Shown here: positions 1-4,176 of the stretch, one piece after another
Layout of the letters: each line of letters opens with the position of its first letter
Position numbering within the stretch: position 1 is the stretch's first letter
NCBI GenBank assembly: GCA_030642635.1
Contig: DAOWNK010000225.1
Span: 1 to 5,205, forward strand
Direction of reading: 5' to 3'
DNA from: Pirellulales bacterium
GTDB lineage: Bacteria > Planctomycetota > Planctomycetia > Pirellulales > Thermoguttaceae
Length of the DNA stretch: 5,205 bases
Position numbers and translations under genes: made by a program
Notes under the pieces: generated by a model
Seen by the model: only the letters and a program-made list of their open reading frames with translations
What the model was told of the DNA's origin: nothing
Databases searched by the model: none

Positions 1-17
1 CATTTCGAACTTACCAT
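1..17 (-). CDS. Start of an unidentified gene downstream of cheR (partial)
   Basis: Only the first five codons are inside the window (ATG at 17-15, reading M-V-S-S-K), so the product cannot be named. The start is supported by a strong Shine-Dalgarno GGAGGA at 30-25 with a 7-base spacer. An in-frame ATG at 32 would add five residues, but it overlaps the Shine-Dalgarno and is less likely. The gene follows cheR on the same strand after a gap of 87 bases, so another chemotaxis component (receptor, cheA, cheB or a response regulator) would fit; that is inference from position only. Confidence 0.4.
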
Positions 18-24
18 CCTTGGC

Positions 25-30
25 TCCTCC
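25..30 (-). promoter_or_regulatory. Strong ribosome binding site for the gene leaving the left edge
   Basis: On the minus strand GGAGGA lies 7 bases before the ATG at 17. It is one of the best Shine-Dalgarno matches in the window and is the main reason to believe a gene starts here. The sigma factor, cheR and HEAT/TPR starts have none. Confidence 0.5.
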
Positions 31-104
31 ATTGTGCGGCTTGTTTTGAAACCGCAGCATGATGGAAGAGCCTTTTTTAGTGTATACCAATTATCGCTGT
101 TTTT

Positions 105-980
105 TCAGAAAGTGCAGTTACGGTACAACCACGGCTTAATACACTGAAAATCTCCGATCAGGCCCGATATGCCTTCCGTGGCCCCGGCCAGCAGTAATCC
201 TCCCGGACGGATTGCCGAACACACGTTATCGACAACAGTTCGTTTCGAGCGTGCATCGAAATAAATCAGCACGTTTTTCAACAAAACCAGGTCGAACATT
301 CTCTCGCTCGGCGGGTCCATCAGATTGTGTTGTTTGAATAAGAGCATTTCTCTTAAAACCGGTTTGGACCGCCATGGCTGTTCGCCATCCGTTTTAGTAA
401 AGAATCGCTTGCAATAGCTTTTATCTACCAGCCGCATTGCCTGCTCGCTGAAGACTCCGCATTTGGCCTGTTTTAGGGCGCCAACAGCGATGTCGGTTCC
501 GATGACCCGAACGTTCCACTGCCGGAAGTTCGGTATGCGGTCGGCGATGCAGCAGGCCACCGTAGTCGGCTCGTCGCCGGTGCTGCACGCGGTAGACCAG
601 ATTCTCAACGATCGCTGCCGCCGGCCGGCCATTGCATCAGATGCGCATTGCACGAGAAAATCACCTCGGAACCAATCCCACTGAACCTTGTCGCGGAACA
701 GGTATGTCTCGTGTGTGGTAATCTCCTGCAGGAATGCGTCCCATTCCGAATCGTCGGGTTTCAGGCGCTTCAAGTGCCTGTAATAGTCGTCGAAATTGGC
801 GATTCCCGTATCCCGCAGTCGCCGACGCAACCTGTTCGACAGCAGCATTTTCTTATGCGAGGGAACCAGAATCCCGCTCCGATCATAGATCAAATCGGCA
901 AACCTGGCCAATTGCTGATCGGTCACCTGATCAAACACAACGGCCGGAGCGATCGGTTCGATTGTTTGTGTCAGCCCCAT
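105..980 (-). CDS. cheR: CheR-type chemoreceptor glutamate O-methyltransferase
   Basis: CheR transfers methyl groups from S-adenosylmethionine to glutamates of methyl-accepting chemotaxis proteins in the cytoplasm, setting receptor adaptation. From the ATG at 980 the protein has 291 residues, close to the usual 270-300. An N-terminal helical CheR_N domain (about residues 16-90) contains the family-like THETYLFRD segment near 89-97. The SAM-binding fold follows: WSTACSTGDEP at about 128-138 corresponds to the usual STGEEPYS motif, GTDIAVGALKQA at 161-172 is the acidic second strand, and LLKNVLIYFD at 233-242 with PGGLLLAGATEG at 259-270 are the late motifs. The glycine motif is altered: Asp replaces Glu and Thr replaces the usual Tyr. 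A TTG at 995 would add five residues; neither start has a clear Shine-Dalgarno, so ATG was preferred. It lies 110 bases after cheW on the same strand, with a REP-like hairpin pair between them. Family assignment is firm; the receptor partners are unknown. Confidence 0.93.
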   Translation of the reverse strand: MGLTQTIEPIAPAVVFDQVTDQQLARFADLIYDRSGILVPSHKKMLLSNRLRRRLRDTGIANFDDYYRHLKRLKPDDSEWDAFLQEITTHETYLFRDKVQWDWFRGDFLVQCASDAMAGRRQRSLRIWSTACSTGDEPTTVACCIADRIPNFRQWNVRVIGTDIAVGALKQAKCGVFSEQAMRLVDKSYCKRFFTKTDGEQPWRSKPVLREMLLFKQHNLMDPPSERMFDLVLLKNVLIYFDARSKRTVVDNVCSAIRPGGLLLAGATEGISGLIGDFQCIKPWLYRNCTF

Positions 981-1021
981 TGTTTGCTTGCCCAATTTTT
1001 TCAGTGTGTCCGGGAATTCGT

Positions 1022-1107
1022 CATTTAGCCCGCCGTGAATACACGGCGGGCAATGCCTGCGTTACTGGCAACGGTTGCCCCCGGGTGTATTCACCCGGGG
1101 CTAAATG
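1022..1107. repeat. Inverted pair of REP-like hairpins between cheW and cheR (family A)
   Basis: Two related palindromes face each other. Half 1 (1022-1053) begins catttag and forms a 10-bp perfect stem, 1028-1037 with 1042-1051, around the loop aata. Half 2 (1075-1107), read on the minus strand, begins with the same catttag and forms a 9-bp perfect stem (1079-1087 with 1092-1100) around the same aata loop, then ends gcaa. Three stem positions differ between the halves and each change is compensated on the other arm. The two-copy inverted arrangement resembles REP doublets mobilised by RAYT transposases in other bacteria. No such transposase is in the window, so that link is inference. Half 2 overlaps the end of cheW and provides its stop codon. 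Confidence 0.85.
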
Positions 1108-1618
1108 CTATATCACCGGCAGCGCCAAGGGTTGCCAAGTCTTCAATAGCGAGAATCTTGTCGATCTCCAGCAGGATCAGCAGACGGTCGTCCAACTTGA
1201 CCAATCCGGTAAGATACTCGCGGCCCAGGCGGGCAACCGTCTGCGGCGGCGGGTCGATCTGCTCGCGCAATACGCGCAAAACCTCGCTTACAGAGTCCAC
1301 AACAACACCGATCGTCTTGCCGGAGGTGTTGACCACCACGATCCGAGTCTCCTCGGTCGGCTCTACCGGCGGCAGCCCGAAGCGAAGCCGCAGATCAATG
1401 ATCGGAATGACCGTGCTGCGCAGATTGATCAGCCCCTTCAGGTAATCAGGGACTTGCGGAACACGGGTAACTTCGCACGGCAGGATGATCTCCTGGACCT
1501 TGGTGATCTCGATCCCATATTCCTCGTCGGCCAACCGGAAACCAACCAACTGCATGGTCCCGACGTTCTGCCGGCGGCATGTTTGCCGTGCGTGGGTTTC
1601 TTCAGTCGCAACAGACAC
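1091..1618 (-). CDS. cheW: CheW chemotaxis scaffold/adaptor protein
   Basis: CheW couples chemoreceptors to the CheA histidine kinase in cytoplasmic signalling arrays and has no catalytic activity. The 175-residue product matches a single CheW domain: LVGFRLADEEYGIEI at about 24-38, the signature GLINLRSTVIPIIDLRLRFGL at 62-82 (the family usually has Arg-Gly where this has Arg-Ser), IVVVNTSGKTIGVVVDSV at 93-110, and the closing GLVKLDDRLLILLEIDKIL at 138-156. The GTG start at 1618 is chosen because AAGGGG lies 7 bases upstream (1631-1626). An ATG at codon 22 would give a shorter protein starting just before the domain and cannot be excluded. The last five codons (A-F-S-P-G) and the TGA lie inside a REP-like hairpin, so the original 3' end may have been replaced; the tail is beyond the conserved fold. 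It is followed by cheR on the same strand. Its usual partner cheA is not in the window. Confidence 0.95.
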   Translation of the reverse strand: MSVATEETHARQTCRRQNVGTMQLVGFRLADEEYGIEITKVQEIILPCEVTRVPQVPDYLKGLINLRSTVIPIIDLRLRFGLPPVEPTEETRIVVVNTSGKTIGVVVDSVSEVLRVLREQIDPPPQTVARLGREYLTGLVKLDDRLLILLEIDKILAIEDLATLGAAGDIAFSPG

Positions 1619-1625
1619 AGGCTTG

Positions 1626-1631
1626 CCCCTT
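1626..1631 (-). promoter_or_regulatory. Ribosome binding site deciding the cheW GTG start
   Basis: AAGGGG on the minus strand stands 7 bases before the GTG at 1618. This favours the GTG over the internal ATG at codon 22. Confidence 0.45.
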
Positions 1632-1647
1632 TTTGTCTAGCGAAACT

Positions 1648-1715
1648 ACCGGCGAGCCCCCAGGTTTATCCTGGGGTAAAGCCCTGCGCGGGGATAAACC
1701 CCGCGGCTCGCTGGT
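1648..1715. repeat. Inverted pair of REP-like hairpins upstream of cheW (family B)
   Basis: Two half-units face each other. Their outer flanks, 1648-1658 (accggcgagcc) and 1705-1715 (complement accagcgagcc), match at 10 of 11 positions. Each half carries a 7-bp hairpin around the pentaloop tttat: 1658-1664 with 1670-1676, and on the other strand 1705-1699 with 1693-1687. Three stem pairs differ between the halves and all three are compensated. Flank and loop sequences differ from the pair at 1022-1107, so this is a second family with the same architecture. It lies 30 bases upstream of the cheW start, so it could be part of the 5' leader of the cheW mRNA. Confidence 0.82.
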
Positions 1716-1902
1716 TTTGTTAGTGTGATTGAAAACTACTCTTATGCACCAATATAGGTTACGGAAGCATCTTCGTGGTGAACGTGGTGTTGCAGCGGCA
1801 GGAACGGCCGGGAAAATCGGCACCGGCCTGATAATCAAAACAAACACCACAGCCGTGATTTGACCGATACCCTTCGGGAAAAACTCGAAAAACACGGATG
1901 CT
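1716..1902. other. Intergenic stretch without a recognisable gene
   Basis: This lies between the STN gene and the hairpins upstream of cheW. An open frame of 97 codons crosses it on the minus strand (1895-1602), but that frame runs through the REP-like pair, overlaps the cheW start, has low-complexity Pro/Arg-rich content and has no recognisable domain, so it is not called. The promoter for cheW should lie here or inside the hairpin region; TATATT on the minus strand (1757-1752) could be a -10 element but has no matching -35 at the right distance. Confidence 0.5.
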
Positions 1903-2003
1903 GAGGGGGAGAAGAGGGAAGAGAGAAGAGGGAAGAGAGAAGAGGGAATAGCGTGAAAAACACATTTTCTCTCCTCACTCTTCTCTCTTCCCTCTTCTCC
2001 TTT
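1903..2003. repeat. 14-bp polypurine tandem repeat with long inverted partner
   Basis: Bases 1903-1948 are all purine on the plus strand and hold about three copies of the 14-mer agagagaagaggga (exact copies at 1920-1933 and 1934-1947, an imperfect one before them). The pyrimidine tract 1978-2003 carries the inverted counterpart. Bases 1908-1930 and 1978-2000 are perfect 23-base inverted arms around a 47-base spacer, able to form a long hairpin in RNA read from the STN gene. Such tracts can also adopt triplex structure. The right arm encodes the C-terminus of the STN protein. A role as a terminator or mRNA-end stabiliser for that gene is possible but not shown. Confidence 0.85.
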
Positions 2004-2673
2004 GCACGTAAACCTTGCCCCCGACCACCCGAAACGTCAGGTCGTACTGGACAAGGATCAGCGTGAACCGATCCGCCAGCGAGATCGGCGGCAGATCGCA
2101 GCCGGCCCAAAGGTCGTGCGGCACCAGGTCCAAGGCGACGATCTCCAGGCCGTTTTCCTCGGCCAGTTTCTCAAGCAGCCCGCGCGGCGTGGCGAAATCG
2201 TCCCATGCAATGCGTTTCGGCCGGAAGAATTTCCCTCGCACCTCGGGCGGTAGTTTGCGCAGTGCCTTTTTACTCGACTCGGCAACGGCACGCAGACGTG
2301 CGGCAACCTGCGGCGGACAGAAGTAAACCACCGGCCCCAACATCGTAACGCCCTGGTTTTGGCTCTCGGCGATCTGCTCCATCGCCTCCATCAGCGGCAC
2401 GTCCGACAGCAAGATGTCGACCCTTCGGCCCGGGTCCACGCGCCGGTCGATCAACACGGCCACCCCTTGCGATTGCGACAGAGTGCTTATAGCACGGCGC
2501 AGCGGAACCCCGGACCAAACAATGTTCACCGGGCGTTTCAGCCGTTTTTGCAACCTTGTGCCGGTTGCCCACTCGCCGGCCGCCGATAGCTTGGCCGCCA
2601 CGAGTGTCGCAAGCAGGATAACCGGCAACCATGCGGTAAGATGAAACGATTCGGCAGTTGTAGTTCTGTGCAT
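1975..2673 (-). CDS. Exported protein with STN (secretin/TonB N-terminal)-like domains
   Basis: The 232-residue product begins with a signal-peptide or anchor-like segment: a basic start, a hydrophobic stretch at about 14-27 (AWLPVILLATLVAA), then a small-residue region near 30-33 that could be cleaved. Residues 49-118 read like an STN domain: VNIVWSGVPLRRAISTL, GVAVLIDRRVDPGRRVDILLSDVPLMEAMEQIA, VVYFCP. A second, weaker copy spans about 153-224 (the amphipathic helix LLEKLAEENGLEIVALDL, then ISLADRFTLILVQYDLTFRVVGGKVYV). STN domains occur at the N-terminus of secretins and TonB-dependent receptors, but no secretin or barrel domain follows, so this is a stand-alone protein of unknown role outside the cytoplasm. 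The last residues R-R-R-G-K-R-E-E come from the polypurine repeat, so the native end may have been altered. No clear Shine-Dalgarno precedes the ATG. It is divergent from the HEAT/TPR gene across a repeat-rich spacer. Confidence 0.8.
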   Translation of the reverse strand: MHRTTTAESFHLTAWLPVILLATLVAAKLSAAGEWATGTRLQKRLKRPVNIVWSGVPLRRAISTLSQSQGVAVLIDRRVDPGRRVDILLSDVPLMEAMEQIAESQNQGVTMLGPVVYFCPPQVAARLRAVAESSKKALRKLPPEVRGKFFRPKRIAWDDFATPRGLLEKLAEENGLEIVALDLVPHDLWAGCDLPPISLADRFTLILVQYDLTFRVVGGKVYVQRRRGKREE

Positions 2674-2680
2674 TGTCTTA

Positions 2681-2771
2681 GGGATTCGGGGATCGGGGAT
2701 CGGGATTCGGGGTTGCGAGAAATTTCTCGATCCTCCAACCCCCAGCCCCGATTCCCGAACCCCCAGCCCCC
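2681..2771. repeat. Mirrored heptad G-run repeats around a perfect palindrome
   Basis: Bases 2681-2712 are heptads (gggattc, ggggatc, ggggatc, gggattc, then gggg), giving five G-runs with loops of 3-4 bases on the plus strand. Bases 2740-2771 are C-rich heptads (ccccagc, cccgatt, cccgaac, ccccagc, cccc), giving the same pattern of G-runs on the minus strand. Both fit the simple quadruplex pattern of four G-tracts with short loops. Between them, 2716-2729 is a perfect 14-bp palindrome (cgagaaatttctcg), and 2709-2715 is complementary to 2736-2742. The block lies in the spacer between two divergent genes. Its function is unknown. Confidence 0.8.
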
Positions 2772-2813
2772 ATTATCTTTACGTCAAATCGACCCGGCTG
2801 CAAGGGGTTTCGT

Positions 2814-2842
2814 TTGTATTGACGGCTCTTTCTGGTTACAAT
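2814..2842 (+). promoter_or_regulatory. Likely promoter for the HEAT/TPR gene, giving a leaderless mRNA
   Basis: TACAAT at 2837-2842 matches the -10 consensus at five of six positions. TTGTAT at 2814-2819 is a weaker -35 (three of six) at the ideal 17-base spacing. Only 7 bases separate the -10 from the ATG at 2850, so transcription would start at or next to the A of the start codon. The absence of any Shine-Dalgarno agrees with this. Confidence 0.5.
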
Positions 2843-2849
2843 CAAAAGT

Positions 2850-3518
2850 ATGAGAAGTAAGAAGCCGAAACCGCGAACTCCACTGCTGTCGGCCCTATAC
2901 GGGCAGTATCTCGACAGTCGAGATCCCGCCGGCTTCGTACACAAGTTCTCGAAACGCTACACGCCGGGCACTCTGGAACAGCTCGCTTGCCACCACGCCC
3001 GCGAAGTACGCCGCGCAGCCATCTGTGCACTGGGGTTCGTCGGCGATTACTCCGCGAATCACACCATGGGCCGTGCACTGCTGGACGACGACCGCACAGT
3101 GCGGCTGCTGGCGGAGAACGGCATCCGATCCGTCTGGACCCGAGTGGGCAACAAGCCGCAGCAACGTGAGATAGACGCCGTCATACGACTGAACAATGCC
3201 GGAGAATACCAGAAAGCCATTCGCCGGGCGAGTGTGCTGATCGATCATGCGCCGTGGTTCGCCGAGGCATGGAACCAGCGTGCCGTTGCCCGATTCCATC
3301 TGAAGCAGTTCGCCGAGTCGATTCGCGACTGCCATGAGGCGCTGGAAATCAACCCGTACCACTACATCGCCGCCACGACCATGGGCAGATCCTACCTGGA
3401 ACTTCACAACAACGGCGCTTCACTGGAAAGTTTTCGCCGCGCACTGCGCCTGAACCCGAACCTGGAAGGCGTTCGCACGCAGGTCGTACGTCTGACCAGA
3501 ACGGTCGAAGACAAGTAA
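2850..3518 (+). CDS. Cytoplasmic HEAT-like and TPR repeat protein
   Basis: The 222-residue product has no signal peptide or membrane helix. Its N-terminus is basic (MRSKKPKPR). Residues 51-97 resemble a pair of HEAT helices: EVRRAAICALGFVGDYSANHTMGRALLDDDRTVRLLAENGIRSVW. From about 104 to 205 there are three tetratricopeptide-like units, the clearest at 138-171 (AEAWNQRAVARFHLKQFAESIRDCHEALEINPYH) and 172-205 (ending SFRRALRLNPNL), with the family's Ala/Gly/Tyr helix-packing positions and the Asn-Pro turn. Such repeats bind other proteins; no catalytic motif is visible. The ATG at 2850 sits 7 bases after a good -10 box with no Shine-Dalgarno, so it probably starts a leaderless transcript. The sigma gene follows on the same strand after 130 bases, which is far for an operon. 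The partner and pathway are unknown. Confidence 0.85.
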   Translation: MRSKKPKPRTPLLSALYGQYLDSRDPAGFVHKFSKRYTPGTLEQLACHHAREVRRAAICALGFVGDYSANHTMGRALLDDDRTVRLLAENGIRSVWTRVGNKPQQREIDAVIRLNNAGEYQKAIRRASVLIDHAPWFAEAWNQRAVARFHLKQFAESIRDCHEALEINPYHYIAATTMGRSYLELHNNGASLESFRRALRLNPNLEGVRTQVVRLTRTVEDK

Positions 3519-3539
3519 GTCGTTTGCAAACAACGACTT
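3517..3539. terminator. Inverted repeat over the stop codon of the HEAT/TPR gene
   Basis: Arms aagtcgtt (3517-3524) and aacgactt (3532-3539) pair perfectly around a 7-base loop, starting within the TAA stop. Inside it, gtttgcaaac (3522-3531) is itself palindromic. There is no run of T after either arm, so this is not a classical intrinsic terminator. It could instead be a 3'-end stabiliser or a binding site. Confidence 0.3.
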
Positions 3540-3648
3540 GCGGCGCAAAACCACTCGCCCGCCGAATTTTTCCCTCGCAATCCCGACTCGTGGAAACGTT
3601 AATAGTATGTGGGGGTAGTAGTGCGCGATAAGGGTTCGGCCGCAAAGC
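3519..3648. other. Spacer before the sigma factor gene
   Basis: This 130-base gap should hold the sigma gene's promoter if it is transcribed separately. GGAAAC at 3592-3597 resembles the GGAAC core of ECF-type -35 elements and could allow autoregulation, but no convincing -10 follows at the right distance. No good Shine-Dalgarno precedes the ATG at 3649; the closest, aaggg at 3630-3634, is 14 bases away. Confidence 0.25.
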
Positions 3649-4176
3649 ATGAATAAGCTGCAACTACACGAAAAGTTCACCGAGTTGCTGCGGGTGCATC
3701 ACACCCAGTTGTTCGGATACCTATACGCGCTGGTGCAGGATATCGACCATGCCGAGGACCTTTATCAGCAAACCTGCCTGGTGCTGTGGAAAAAATTTCA
3801 CCAGTACGAAGACGGCACCAGCTTCTTCAGTTGGGCACGAACCACCGCCAGGTACGAAGTGATGAACTTCATACGAAAAACACAACGGCGCCGCGCCCAT
3901 TTCAGCGAGGAATTCCAGGTGGAACTGGCTGCCGTATACGAAGAAATCGATACCGACACAATGGACGCACGCCGGGAAGCGCTGCGCGGATGTATGGAAA
4001 AACTCGACGAGGACGACCGCCGGCTGGTCGAGATGTGTTACGCAGACAACCGGACTTTCAAGCAGGTTGCCGAACAGTTGGACCGGCCGGCAAAGAGCGT
4101 ATACGACGCCCTGGGCCGCATCCGACGCAGCCTGCTTAAGTGCATTACGCTCGCGCTTGCCAAGGAGAAGTGGTAA
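3649..4176 (+). CDS. ECF-type RNA polymerase sigma factor, Rhodopirellula/Verrucomicrobium family
   Basis: This 175-residue protein directs RNA polymerase to a subset of promoters. It has only sigma regions 2 and 4, as ECF sigma factors do. Region 2 covers about 14-78: HHTQLFGYLYALVQDIDHAEDLYQQTCLVLWKKF is the core-binding helix pair, and FFSWARTTARYEVMNFIRK is the -10 recognition and melting segment. A linker of about 30 residues follows. Region 4 covers about 112-165, with the helix-turn-helix TFKQVAEQLDRPAKSVYDALGRIRRSLL at 136-163 for the -35 element. The pattern of the LDEDDRRLVEMCY segment and the overall length fit the family first defined in Rhodopirellula and Verrucomicrobium. The stop TAA shares its last A with the ATG of the FecR-domain gene (TAATG), so the two are translationally coupled. 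That gene's product is the obvious candidate for controlling this sigma factor. The target promoters cannot be told from the sequence. Confidence 0.93.
   Translation: MNKLQLHEKFTELLRVHHTQLFGYLYALVQDIDHAEDLYQQTCLVLWKKFHQYEDGTSFFSWARTTARYEVMNFIRKTQRRRAHFSEEFQVELAAVYEEIDTDTMDARREALRGCMEKLDEDDRRLVEMCYADNRTFKQVAEQLDRPAKSVYDALGRIRRSLLKCITLALAKEKW
4162..4167 (+). promoter_or_regulatory. Ribosome binding site of the FecR-domain gene
   Basis: AAGGAG inside the last codons of the sigma gene lies 8 bases before the ATG at 4176. It supports this start and coupled translation of the two genes. Confidence 0.6.

Noticed and set aside
1028..1051. Intrinsic terminator after cheW
   Set aside because: The stem is strong but no T-run follows on the minus strand, and the sequence is half of a repeated inverted pair, so a repeat element explains it better.
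1022..1715. CRISPR array, considered because of repeated palindromes
   Set aside because: There are only two copies of each palindrome, in inverted rather than direct orientation, with no regular spacers and no cas gene.
734..1723. Long plus-strand open frame of 329 codons opposite cheR and cheW
   Set aside because: It lies antisense to two clear chemotaxis genes, reads through both hairpin pairs and has no family resemblance; it is a shadow frame.
1602..1895. Minus-strand open frame of 97 codons between the STN gene and cheW
   Set aside because: It runs through the family B hairpin pair, overlaps the cheW start, has no recognisable domain and no good ribosome binding site.
2819..2842. Alternative promoter using TTGACG at 2819-2824 with the TACAAT at 2837
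   Set aside because: The spacing is only 12 bases, too short for a sigma-70 type promoter; TTGTAT at 2814 gives the right spacing.
3592..3620. ECF-type autoregulatory promoter before the sigma gene
   Set aside because: GGAAAC resembles the -35 core, but no convincing -10 follows at 16-17 bases, so it is mentioned only as a possibility within the spacer.
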